NCBI GenBank assembly: GCA_034428935.1
Contig: DAOUHB010000034.1
Location: forward strand, 1 to 14,123
Direction of reading: 5' to 3'
DNA from: JAAYZQ01 sp034428935
GTDB lineage: Bacteria > Chloroflexota > Anaerolineae > JAAYZQ01
Length of the DNA stretch: 14,123 nucleotides
In this document: positions 1-6,934 of the stretch, piece after piece
How positions within the stretch are numbered: position 1 is the stretch's first letter
Layout: the number at the start of each line of letters is the position of its first letter
Notes under the pieces: generated by a model
Databases searched by the model: none
Told to the model about the DNA's origin: nothing
Seen by the model: only the letters and a program-made list of their open reading frames with translations
Program-made: the position numbers and the translations under genes

Positions 1-118
1 GCCCGCCGCGGGCCAGCCGGTTCAGGGCAACGATGGCCGCCGGCTCATGGCCGCTGTACAGCTCGTCGTAGACGTCCGCGATACGCTCGCCGTAGGTCTC
101 TGCTCCATACGTGTCCAC
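1..118 (-). CDS. SAM-dependent methyltransferase, N-terminal fragment (runs off the left edge)
   Basis: This is the first 39 codons of a gene read leftwards from a GTG start at 118, preceded by the purine-rich ribosome site GAGGAAGG ending two bases before the start. The visible protein begins VDTYGAETYGERIADVYDEL and continues to an LARGG segment just before the edge. A short N-terminus of the form YGERIADVYDELY, followed about 20 residues later by the start of a glycine-rich strand, is typical of small class I SAM-dependent methyltransferases; the SAM-binding motif itself would lie outside the window. It is separated from the permease by 458 nt of repeats, so it is probably not part of the same transcription unit. 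The family call rests only on remembered N-terminal similarity. Confidence 0.6.
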   Translation of the reverse strand, partial: MDTYGAETYGERIADVYDELYSGHEPAAIVALNRLARGG

Positions 119-143
119 AGCCTTCCTCGTGCCTCAAAATGCC

Positions 144-423
144 GGGGCGGGCGCAAGACCCGCCCCTACCCGGCGTACGGACGATCCTTGCGGTCGCCCC
201 GGGCGGGCGCAAGACCCGCCCCTACCTGGTGTACGGGCGACCCCTGCGGTCGCCCCGGGCGGGTGCAAGACCCGCCCCTACCTGGCGTACGGACGATCCT
301 TGCGGTTGCCCCGGGCGGGCGCAAGACCCGCCCCTACCCGGCGTACGGGCGATGCTTGCAGTCGCCCCGGGCGGGCGCAAGACCCGCCCCTACCCGGCGT
401 AGGGGCGACCCTCGCGGTCGCCC
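144..423. repeat. Five tandem 56-bp units, each with two hairpins
   Basis: Five head-to-tail units of exactly 56 bp start at 144, 200, 256, 312 and 368. Each contains a GC hairpin: in unit 1 GGGGCGGG pairs with CCCGCCCC across a 7-nt loop at 144-166. A second hairpin follows: in unit 2 GGGCGACC pairs with GGTCGCCC at 235-255. Units differ by a few point changes. Because 56 is not a multiple of three, all three forward frames stay open, which produces low-complexity spurious ORFs. The array fills most of the 458-nt space between the methyltransferase start and the permease stop. It resembles the GTAGGGGCG-type palindromic extragenic elements I associate with Chloroflexota genomes (recollection). 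No variable spacers are present, so it is not a CRISPR. Confidence 0.93.
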
Positions 424-454
424 AACCGAAAAAGAACGCGTGACGGAAAGTCGT

Positions 455-484
455 CGAGGGGCGGTCAACCTTGACCGCCCCTCG
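455..484. repeat. Perfect 14-bp inverted repeat (possible terminator)
   Basis: CGAGGGGCGGTCAA is followed by CC and then its exact reverse complement, giving a 30-nt perfect palindrome about 90 nt beyond the permease stop. It shares the GGGGCGG core with the neighbouring 56-bp array and may be a member of the same element family. It could act as a transcript end for the permease, but on the minus strand no T-run follows directly, so an intrinsic terminator is not well supported. A weaker 6-bp hairpin (CGCTCG/CGAGCG) lies at 530-548, between this palindrome and the permease stop. Confidence 0.6.
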
Positions 485-576
485 TCTCGATATACCGAGG
501 ATCGTTTGCGGGCTCGGCCGCTCGTGGCGCGCTCGATTTGCGCGAGCGGAAGACCAGGACGCCGGGCCGCGCGGTG

Positions 577-2265
577 CTAGAGGGCCGGCTGGATCCTGCC
601 GCCCAGCATCTCGGCCTGCATGGCCTCCAGCCCGGCCCAGTCGGCCTCGGCCGCCAGGCGGGCCTGGGCCGGCCAGGACTCGGGCTGCACCATGGGCAGG
701 CCGGCTTCCTTCAGGATCGTCTTCAGCTTGGGCACGTCCATGGCTGCCAGTTGCGCATAGCTGTTGACCCCGGCCGCCTGCAGTATGCCGGCGACCTTCA
801 GGCCGATGCCCTCGATGCGCTTCAGGTCGTCGGGCTCAGCCGACTCGCGGGTCCTGGGCGGCCGGACCAGCACAAAGAGCAGGTTGAGCAGGATGCCTGC
901 CACGGCAGCCGTGGCGATTGCCGGCCAGCCGTTGGGAAAGATCCCCTGGAACAGCGGGATGGGCAGGAAGCCGCCTTCGTAGCCGATGTTGCCGCCGATG
1001 CCGACGATCATGATCACTGCGCCGATGGCCAACTGCTTCGGGTCAAAAAGGTTCACCTTTTCGGCCAGCATGAGGGCGATACCCTGCATGCCGATGACGC
1101 CATACAGGTAGATGGCCAGGCCGCCAACCACGGCCGTGGGAACGCTGTACACTGCGGCGGCCAGCCAGCCGGAGAAGCCGAGTAGGATGGCGATGGCGCC
1201 GGCGGCGACGAGGGCCGGCCCGGAGTAGTTGCGGGTGATGACCATGAGCGAGTTGTTCTCACCATAGTTCGTGCCCGCCGTGGCGCCGAACATGCCGTGG
1301 ATGATGTCGCCGATGCCGTCGAGGATCAGGTTGAAGCCGATGTACTTGCTCAGGCCGACGCGCGGCTTGCCGACCTCGTCGGCCAGGTGATCGACGTAGA
1401 GGCTGATCTGGTACAGGTGTGCCGTGGACTCGGGAATGGTGGCGATGGCCATGATGCCGATGCCAAAGATGGCGGTCCAGGTCAGGTCACTGGTAAAGTC
1501 AGGGAAGGTGATGTGGGGCGTCGTCACAAAGTCGGCCCCGGCAAAGGCGCCGTAGTTGATGAGGCCGTTGGCCGTGTTCACCGTGCCGGTGAAAAGGTCG
1601 ACCAGGAAGGCCACACCATACCCCACGATGGCTCCCAGCAGAATGGGCAGCATGCCGATGAATCCCTTGCCCTGCAGATAGACCGAGAAGCCGATGGTTA
1701 CCACCAGGGTGATGATGGCCACGCTCCACCACTTCAGGTCGCCGGGCAGCCCGCTACTGGTGCCGCTGGCCATGCCCAGGGCAGCAAAGCCGAGCCCGAA
1801 GCCGATGACACAGGCCACCGAGCCGGTGACGATGGGCGGCAGCACCAAGTCGATGGCCCGCTTGCCGCCGACGGCGCGAATGATGAGACCCACGATGACG
1901 TTCAAGACGCCGGTGGCGACGATGCCTGCCTGGGCGATCCGAATCCTGTCGTCGGGTGCCACCACGCCATACGTAGCGCCGGTAATGGCGATCAGGGCGG
2001 CCAGGTAGGAAAAGCTGGAGCCGTAGTAGAGGGGGATGAAGGTGCCGATGCCGATCCGCGACAGGAGCAGCGCCACGATGGTCGACACGCCGGAGAAGGT
2101 AAGCACCGTGCTGGGATGAAAGCCGACAAGGAGCGCACAGAGGATCGTCGCCGGGAACATGGTCAACACGTGCTGGAAGCCAAAGAGGATCGTCTGCCCG
2201 ATGGGGGGCCTATCGTTGGGCAGGTACCCCAGGACCTTGACTTCGTTCGAAACATTCCCTGCCAT
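577..2265 (-). CDS. NCS2 uracil-type permease with C-terminal helix-hairpin-helix domain
   Basis: This is a 562-residue cytoplasmic-membrane transporter of the nucleobase-cation symporter 2 family. Residues about 22-470 are a series of hydrophobic helices. The family QH pair is at 31-32 (FGFQHVLTMF). The substrate-site acidic residues of uracil carriers are present as E279 (IPESTAHL) and E336 (TNYGENNSLMVITR); a Glu in the second motif is typical of UraA-type carriers, whereas XanQ-type xanthine carriers have Gln/Asn there. Uracil or a close analogue is therefore the likely substrate (inference). Residues about 474-562 form an extra soluble tail with the HhH signature DDLKRIEGIGLKVAGIL, of the kind found in COG3743-like proteins; NCS2 proteins normally stop near 430-480 residues. 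The ATG at 2265 has AAAGGAGA upstream. It is the last gene of the cluster and has its own 201-nt leader. Confidence 0.93.
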   Translation of the reverse strand: MAGNVSNEVKVLGYLPNDRPPIGQTILFGFQHVLTMFPATILCALLVGFHPSTVLTFSGVSTIVALLLSRIGIGTFIPLYYGSSFSYLAALIAITGATYGVVAPDDRIRIAQAGIVATGVLNVIVGLIIRAVGGKRAIDLVLPPIVTGSVACVIGFGLGFAALGMASGTSSGLPGDLKWWSVAIITLVVTIGFSVYLQGKGFIGMLPILLGAIVGYGVAFLVDLFTGTVNTANGLINYGAFAGADFVTTPHITFPDFTSDLTWTAIFGIGIMAIATIPESTAHLYQISLYVDHLADEVGKPRVGLSKYIGFNLILDGIGDIIHGMFGATAGTNYGENNSLMVITRNYSGPALVAAGAIAILLGFSGWLAAAVYSVPTAVVGGLAIYLYGVIGMQGIALMLAEKVNLFDPKQLAIGAVIMIVGIGGNIGYEGGFLPIPLFQGIFPNGWPAIATAAVAGILLNLLFVLVRPPRTRESAEPDDLKRIEGIGLKVAGILQAAGVNSYAQLAAMDVPKLKTILKEAGLPMVQPESWPAQARLAAEADWAGLEAMQAEMLGGRIQPAL

Positions 2266-2282
2266 TTCAGTAGTTCTCCTTT

Positions 2283-2299
2283 CTCGTAACGGTTACGAG
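2283..2299. promoter_or_regulatory. Operator-like palindrome before the permease
   Basis: CTCGTAACGGTTACGAG is a perfect 8-bp inverted repeat around one central base. It ends 18 nt upstream of the permease ATG and abuts its ribosome-binding site. The GTAAC/GTTAC core and odd-centred dyad resemble operators of dimeric repressors such as the LacI/GalR or GntR families. No regulator gene is visible in the window, so the binding protein is unknown. It could alternatively act as a small RNA hairpin that masks the ribosome site. Confidence 0.5.
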
Positions 2300-2319
2300 T
2301 GATCCGCGCTTGAGAATGT

Positions 2320-2365
2320 CCGGCGCGACGCTGAGGTCGCCCTCAACGCATCGCGACCCGTCCGG
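2320..2365 (-). promoter_or_regulatory. Structured mRNA leader hairpin with GCGA tetraloop
   Basis: In the minus-strand transcript, positions 2355-2341 and 2336-2324 pair to form a stem of about 13 bp. It contains CGCGA/UCGCG, a U-G wobble, GC/GC, a 2-nt bulge and UGAGG/CCUCA, capped by the GNRA tetraloop GCGA at 2340-2337. Outer CCGG segments at 2365-2362 and 2323-2320 can extend it across an internal loop. The wobble and the GNRA loop make sense only in the minus-strand RNA, which is the sense of the permease message. No T-run follows, so it is not an ordinary terminator. I do not recognise a known riboswitch class. The rest of 2266-2466 shows no convincing gene. Confidence 0.5.
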
Positions 2366-2466
2366 TTCCTGGCAGTAGGCACCCCTCCTTTCTCTGGCCG
2401 GCGGCCTGGCCCCGGCACGCCCGGCCGCCGTCGCCTTGGTCCGTGTCTCTCCTCCTCAGGACAGGG

Positions 2467-3099
2467 TCAATCCCGGCCCACCTGCCGCCCCATGAAGAAG
2501 CCCAGGGCAAAGGCCACCGCGGCCACCAGCAGGGCCACGGCCAACGGCCGCGCTTCGGGCATCATCTCGCGGGCCACGTCCTTTGCCACGGCCGCGGCGA
2601 ACTGCGCCTCGCTGGGCGGCACGTACTCGACCTCGATGCCGGTCTCGGCGCCCTGCAGCCGGGCCTTCAGAGCGCTGTTCAATGACTCCAGTCCCTGGCT
2701 GATCATGCTCCGGCTGGCCGTGTCGATGAGCCGCTGCCCCACGCTGGCGATCCGGCCGCCAACCTGAAGCTCGCCGTCGTACTTCATCAGGGTGCGGCCG
2801 TCCTCCTGCTCCAGCAGCGCCACGTGGCCCACGCCGTTGCCAAAGCCCGGCGCGCCTCGGCCATCCACCGACAGCGTGTAGCTCTCCGGCGGCACCTCGT
2901 CGGTCACCGCCAGCTTGCCGTCAAACACGCCCGACACCGGCCCAATGCGAATAAACATCTGGCCGGCATAGTGGGTCTCGTCGATCTTTTCCAGCTTCTG
3001 GGCGCCCGGCAGCGCTTTGGCCAGGATCTCCGGGTCGCGGACGATGGCCCACACTTCGTCGCGCGGACCGTCAAAGATGTACTCACCTTCCAGTTTCAT
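2467..3099 (-). CDS. coxG: CoxG-type SRPBCC membrane-anchored protein
   Basis: This 210-residue protein belongs to the CoxG family. Residues 1 to about 150 form an SRPBCC lipid/hydrophobe-binding fold, opening MKLEGEYIFDGPRDEVWAIV and including the LPGAQKLEKID segment. A linker follows, then one C-terminal transmembrane helix at about 184-205 (LAVALLVAAVAFALGFFMG) that ends in a short basic tail. In aerobic CO dehydrogenase systems CoxG is needed to attach the enzyme to the cytoplasmic membrane. The same anchoring role, probably with delivery of electrons to the quinone pool, is inferred for the Mo hydroxylase encoded just upstream. Its ATG at 3099 overlaps the large-subunit stop by 4 nt (ATGA) and has GGAGGAG a few bases upstream, so the two are translationally coupled. 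Confidence 0.88.
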   Translation of the reverse strand: MKLEGEYIFDGPRDEVWAIVRDPEILAKALPGAQKLEKIDETHYAGQMFIRIGPVSGVFDGKLAVTDEVPPESYTLSVDGRGAPGFGNGVGHVALLEQEDGRTLMKYDGELQVGGRIASVGQRLIDTASRSMISQGLESLNSALKARLQGAETGIEVEYVPPSEAQFAAAVAKDVAREMMPEARPLAVALLVAAVAFALGFFMGRQVGRD

Positions 3100-5462
3100 G
3101 CTTCTCCTCCCGGCAGGTTTTGCGCCTCAGCCTCTGCCACGAGCTCAAAGAGGCGATTGGGGCTCATGGGCATCTCCAGGATCTCGATGTCGCGGTCGTA
3201 AAGGGCATTCTCCAGGGCCTGGGCAAAGAGGGCCGGGACGGGGATGGTGCCCGCCTCGCCCGCCCCCTTGCTGCCGATGGGGTTCAGGGGCGAAAGCGTC
3301 TCCTCGTGGCCCACTTCCATGCGTGGCACCTCCATGGCCGAGGGGATGAGATAGTCGGCCAGCGAGGCGTTGAGCAACTGCCCGTTCTCATCGTACACCA
3401 GCTGTTCATAATACGAGTTGCCGATGCCCAGGGCCACGCCGCCGTGCACCTGGCCGTCCAGGATCAGGGGGTTCAACACGGTGCCACAGTCCTCGACGGC
3501 TACGTAGCGCTTGATGTCGATCATCATCGTCTCGGGGTCCACCTCGACGATCATGGCGTGGGCGCCGTTGGCCGTGGCCCCGTACTGCGGCCCGAAGTAG
3601 TCGGTCGCCTCCAGCCCTGGCTCGGTGCCCGGCTCCACGGCGCCGCGCAAGGGATTGGCCAGCACGGCAAGCTCACCCAGGCTGATGGACTGCTCGGGCA
3701 GGTCGGCCACGCGCACGTGCCCGTCCTCCAGCTCCAGCTCCTCCTCCGGTGTATTCAGCGCCTTGCTCGCCTGGCGAAGGATCTTTTTGCGGACCGAGAC
3801 GGCGGCAGCGCGGATGGCATTGGCCGCCACCACCGATCCCCGGCTGGCAAAGGTGCCCGTTCCCCAGTGGAACTCGGCCGTGTCACCCGTGACCATGCGC
3901 ACGTCGCGCACGTCGACGCCCAACTGCTCGGCCACGATCTGGGCAAAGGACGTAAAGTGCCCCTGGCCCTGCGTCCCCACGCCCGTGGCCACGCTCACCC
4001 GGCCGTCGGTCTCGACGGTCACGCGGGCGCCCTCGTAGGGCCCGACGCCGGTCGTCTCCACGAACGAGACAATGCCGATGCCCACGTGCTTGCCCTCTGC
4101 CCGCAGGCGCGGCTGCTCCTCCTGCACAAACTTCTCGTAGCCGATGAGCGCCGCCGCCTTTTCCAGGGTGGCCTGGTAGTTGCCACTGTCAAAGATCAGC
4201 TCCGAAAATGCCTGGTCGATGATCACGTGGTGGTAGGGAAAGGCGTCGGGCGGGATCAGGTTGCGGCGCCGGATCTCCACGGGGTCGATGCCCAGCTCCT
4301 TGGCCGCCAGATCCAACAGGCGCTCCGCGAGAAAGATTCCCTGCGGCCGGCCCGCACCGCGCACCGGGGTGACGATGGTCCGGTTGGTAAACACAACTTT
4401 CAGGTCGGAATAGTAGTTGGGCACCTCGTAGCTGCCCATGGCGTGGCTCTGGGTGTTGAGGGGGATGGTCAGGCCATAAGGATCATAGGCGCCCGTGTCG
4501 TGCAAGAAGCTGTGCTTGATCCCGAGGATGCGGCCCTCCTTCGTGAGGGCCATCTCGGCATCGTGCACCTGGCTGCGCTCCATGGTCGTCGCGAAAAAGT
4601 TCTCGCGGCGATCCTCGATCCATTTCAGGGGCCGGCCCAGCTTGAGGGTGGCCCAGGTCAGGAGCACCTCCTCCGGATAGTACATCATGATCTTGGGCCC
4701 GAAGCCGCCGCCCACAAAGGGCGCGATGACCCGCACCTGGTGGGCCAACAGGCCGAACATGGCCGCCAGCCCGTTGCGGACGGGAATGGGCGCCTGGGTG
4801 GTGTCCCACAGGGTCAACTGCTGGCCCTTGGAGTCCCAGTTGGCGACGATGCCCCGGTTCTCCATGGCGCCCGCCACGCAGCGGTCGATGACGATGCGCC
4901 GCCCGATGACCAGGTCGGCCTGGGCGCGGGCCGCCTCGTAGTCGCCCTTTTTCTGCGTCAGGTGGGCGGCCAGGTTGGACTCCAGGTCTTCGTGGATCAG
5001 CGGCGCGCCGCGCTCCAGCGCCTGCTCCATGTCGACGACTGCCGGCAGTGGCTCCAGGTCGACCATGATGTCTTCCAGGGCGTCCTCGGCGATGTAGCGG
5101 CTCTCGGCTATCACCATGGCCAGGGGCTCGCCGGCGTGGCGCACCTTGTCCTTGACCAGGGGCACCTGGGTGCGAGAATAAAACTCGATCTCTTTGATGG
5201 TCGGCGGCGGCGAGACCAGGGCGGGGGCATGTTTCCAGTCGCTGCCCAGGTCCTCGGCGGTATAGACGGCCACCACGCCCGGACGCTGCCGCGCCGCCGA
5301 GACGTCGATGCTATTCAGGCGAGCGTGGGCATAGTCGCTCCGCAGAAACGCCACGTGGAGCATACCCGGTATCTGGACGTCGTCGACGAACAGGGCCCGC
5401 CCGGTGAGCAGCCGCGGATCTTCGGTTCTCTTGATGCGTTGGCCAATCACTTTTTTTGTCAC
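3096..5462 (-). CDS. Molybdenum hydroxylase large (molybdopterin-binding) subunit, CoxL/XdhA-like
   Basis: This 788-residue catalytic subunit belongs to the xanthine oxidase/CO dehydrogenase family. The N-terminal a/b-hammerhead domain (about 15-145) opens with IGQRIKRTEDPRLLTGRALF. The cofactor-binding region carries FVGGGFGPK (249-257) and VRGAGRPQ (367-374), and the catalytic glutamate lies in GSKGAGEAG at E736. The active-site loop lacks the AYxCSFR cysteine signature of form I CO dehydrogenase, so the enzyme more likely hydroxylates an aldehyde or N-heterocycle. With a uracil-type permease in the cluster, uracil or a related ring is a reasonable guess (inference). The GTG at 5462 is preceded by AAGGGAG at good spacing. 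It sits 85 nt after the 2Fe-2S subunit and overlaps coxG. Electrons would pass to the 2Fe-2S and FAD subunits. Confidence 0.93.
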   Translation of the reverse strand: MTKKVIGQRIKRTEDPRLLTGRALFVDDVQIPGMLHVAFLRSDYAHARLNSIDVSAARQRPGVVAVYTAEDLGSDWKHAPALVSPPPTIKEIEFYSRTQVPLVKDKVRHAGEPLAMVIAESRYIAEDALEDIMVDLEPLPAVVDMEQALERGAPLIHEDLESNLAAHLTQKKGDYEAARAQADLVIGRRIVIDRCVAGAMENRGIVANWDSKGQQLTLWDTTQAPIPVRNGLAAMFGLLAHQVRVIAPFVGGGFGPKIMMYYPEEVLLTWATLKLGRPLKWIEDRRENFFATTMERSQVHDAEMALTKEGRILGIKHSFLHDTGAYDPYGLTIPLNTQSHAMGSYEVPNYYSDLKVVFTNRTIVTPVRGAGRPQGIFLAERLLDLAAKELGIDPVEIRRRNLIPPDAFPYHHVIIDQAFSELIFDSGNYQATLEKAAALIGYEKFVQEEQPRLRAEGKHVGIGIVSFVETTGVGPYEGARVTVETDGRVSVATGVGTQGQGHFTSFAQIVAEQLGVDVRDVRMVTGDTAEFHWGTGTFASRGSVVAANAIRAAAVSVRKKILRQASKALNTPEEELELEDGHVRVADLPEQSISLGELAVLANPLRGAVEPGTEPGLEATDYFGPQYGATANGAHAMIVEVDPETMMIDIKRYVAVEDCGTVLNPLILDGQVHGGVALGIGNSYYEQLVYDENGQLLNASLADYLIPSAMEVPRMEVGHEETLSPLNPIGSKGAGEAGTIPVPALFAQALENALYDRDIEILEMPMSPNRLFELVAEAEAQNLPGGEA

Positions 5463-5505
5463 GCTTTTACTCCCTTGCTATAACACCATCCACGCCATTA
5501 GATGC

Positions 5506-5548
5506 GGCCCGTAGGGCCGGGTATCGGATCTTTACCGTTCCCGGGCCC
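5506..5548 (-). other. Intercistronic hairpins between 2Fe-2S and Mo subunit genes
   Basis: The 85-nt gap 5463-5547 contains two mutually exclusive pairings. In one, GGCCC at 5506-5510 pairs with GGGCC at 5514-5518. In the other, GGGCCGGG at 5514-5521 pairs with CCCGGGCCC at 5540-5548, with one bulged base, directly at the stop of the 2Fe-2S gene. Such structures often modulate mRNA stability or the relative yield of neighbouring cistrons; that role is inference. Confidence 0.4.
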
Positions 5549-6039
5549 TATCCCTCCAGGGGCTGCCCCCGCAGCTTGATCGCCGCCAGCTTGACCGCGT
5601 CGACGATGTGCTGGTAGCCGGTGCAGCGGCACAGATTGCCGGCGATTGCGTCCCGGATCTCTTCTTCGGTGGGATCGGGGTTCTCGGCCAGGAAGGACAC
5701 CAGGCTCGTCAAGAAGCCGGGCGTGCAAAAGCCGCACTGTGCCGCGTGAGACTCCCAGAAGGCTTCCTGGATGGGATGCAGGTTTTCGGGCGTGCCCAGG
5801 CCCTCCACGGTCTGGACGTCGTGGCCGTTGGCCTGCACCGCGAACATGAGGCAGGAGCGGGCCGGCTGGCCGTCAAACAGGATCGTGCAGGCGCCGCACA
5901 CGCCGTGCTCGCAGCCCACGTGGGTGCCGGTCAGCCCCAGGTCGTGGCGCAGAAAGTCGCTCAACAGCAGCCGCGGCTCGACGCTGCGCCGGTAAAGCGT
6001 GCCGTTGACGGTGACACTGATCTCGTGCAGGTTGCTCAT
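5548..6039 (-). CDS. Molybdenum hydroxylase small 2Fe-2S subunit, CoxS/XdhC-like
   Basis: This 163-residue iron-sulfur subunit relays electrons between the Mo site and FAD. The N-terminal plant-ferredoxin-type domain has cluster cysteines C43, C48 and C51 (CEHGVCGAC) and C63. The C-terminal four-helix domain has C102 and C105 (CGFC) plus C137 and C139 (CRC). All eight ligands of the two 2Fe-2S clusters are present, and the length is typical of the family. The ATG at 6039 is chosen because the homologous start is MSNLHEISVTVNG and GAGGAG lies just upstream; longer in-frame extensions run into the FAD gene in a different frame. It follows the FAD gene by 13 nt and is followed by a hairpin-bearing gap and the Mo subunit. 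Confidence 0.95.
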   Translation of the reverse strand: MSNLHEISVTVNGTLYRRSVEPRLLLSDFLRHDLGLTGTHVGCEHGVCGACTILFDGQPARSCLMFAVQANGHDVQTVEGLGTPENLHPIQEAFWESHAAQCGFCTPGFLTSLVSFLAENPDPTEEEIRDAIAGNLCRCTGYQHIVDAVKLAAIKLRGQPLEG

Positions 6040-6052
6040 GTTCTTCTCCTCG

Positions 6053-6934
6053 TCATCCCTCTCCCCGCGCGCGCCCGAAGGCCTCCGCCAGGGCCCGGCG
6101 GCCCAGCACCTCCACCAGGTGGCGGCGGTACTCGGCCGTGGCATTGATGTCGCTGCTGGGGTCCACGTCGGCCTGTCCCGCCGTCCGCGCTGCCTCCTGG
6201 ATGGCCTCGTCGCTGGGCACCTGGCCCCGCAGCAGGGCGGCCGCCTGCTCGGCCACCGTGGGGCCGTCGCCCACGCTAAAGTAGACCAGTCGCGCGTCCT
6301 CGCACTCGCCGCTGCCGCTCAGGCGTACCGTGGCGGCCACGCCTGCCAGGGCAAAGTCGTGGTGCCGCCGGGCGACCTCCATGAACGACCAGCCGCTGCG
6401 CGGCGGCAAGGGAGACAGGGCAATCTCGACCAGCAGCTCGTCGGGCTCCAGCAGCGTGGTGAAAAAGCCCTGAAAAAAGTCCTTGGCCGCCACCCAGCGC
6501 TCGCCGCGCCGGCTCTGCAACCGCAGCCGGGCGTCCAGCGCCACGGCCACCGCCGGCAGCTCGGCCGAGGGATCGGCGTGGGCCAGGCTGCCGCCAAAGG
6601 TGCCCCGCGTCCGGATCTGGGGATAGGCCACCTTGGGCAGGGCAGCCTGGACCAGGGGCGCCACCTGGCCGACCAGCGGGTCCAGCTCCACCTCCCGTTG
6701 GCGGGTCATGGCGCCGATGTGCACGCTGCCGTCCCGCGCCGGCCGGACGTAGAACAGCTCCGACACGCCGTTGAGGTCCACCAGGACCGAGGGCTGTGCC
6801 AGCCGGAAGTTCATCATCGGGATAAGGCTTTGCCCTCCCGCCAGCGCCTTCCCATCGTAACCGTGTTGGGCAAGCGTCGCCACCGCTTCGCTCACGGTCT
6901 GTGGCGCGTAATATTCAAACGAAGCCGGTTTCAT
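6053..6934 (-). CDS. Molybdenum hydroxylase medium FAD-binding subunit, CoxM/XdhB-like
   Basis: This 293-residue flavin subunit passes electrons from the 2Fe-2S clusters to the final acceptor. It has the PCMH-type FAD fold: KALAGGQSLIPMMNFRLA near residue 30, IGAMTRQ, and the second FAD motif TRGTFGGSLAHADPSAELP in the middle, followed by the C-terminal CO-dehydrogenase flavoprotein domain. The start MKPASFEYYAPQTV is homologous in position to other family members. Its ATG overlaps the DinB stop as ATGA, with GAAGGAG a few bases upstream, so the two genes are translationally coupled. Subunit order FAD, 2Fe-2S, Mo matches coxM-S-L operons. No molybdenum cofactor insertion or sulfuration gene is visible in the window. 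Confidence 0.95.
   Translation of the reverse strand: MKPASFEYYAPQTVSEAVATLAQHGYDGKALAGGQSLIPMMNFRLAQPSVLVDLNGVSELFYVRPARDGSVHIGAMTRQREVELDPLVGQVAPLVQAALPKVAYPQIRTRGTFGGSLAHADPSAELPAVAVALDARLRLQSRRGERWVAAKDFFQGFFTTLLEPDELLVEIALSPLPPRSGWSFMEVARRHHDFALAGVAATVRLSGSGECEDARLVYFSVGDGPTVAEQAAALLRGQVPSDEAIQEAARTAGQADVDPSSDINATAEYRRHLVEVLGRRALAEAFGRARGEG

Noticed and set aside
144..423. CRISPR array
   Set aside because: The units are regular, but the whole 56 bp is conserved and there are no variable spacers or cas genes.
455..484. Intrinsic terminator for the permease
   Set aside because: The stem is strong, but no T-run follows it on the minus strand; it is kept only as an inverted repeat with possible termination activity.
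47..580. Overlapping forward-strand ORFs over the left repeat array, with repeated KTRPYPAYGR-like peptides
   Set aside because: They arise because a 56-bp period keeps all three frames open. The peptides are translations of the hairpin repeat, with no start-site support or family match.
2293..2382. Leader peptide of 29 codons before the permease
   Set aside because: A GTG with GGAGG is present, but the spacing is only about one base, the peptide has no recognisable feature and it overlaps the RNA hairpin and the dyad.
3120..5483. Long forward-strand ORF of 787 codons
   Set aside because: It is a shadow opposite the Mo-subunit gene. It is His/Val/Gly-rich and lacks domains, as expected for antisense frames in GC-rich coding DNA; the same applies to 1297-2289 and 10960-12213.
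3096..6934. Aerobic CO dehydrogenase (coxMSL)
   Set aside because: Subunit order and CoxG fit, but the large subunit lacks the AYxCSFR active-site signature of form I enzymes.
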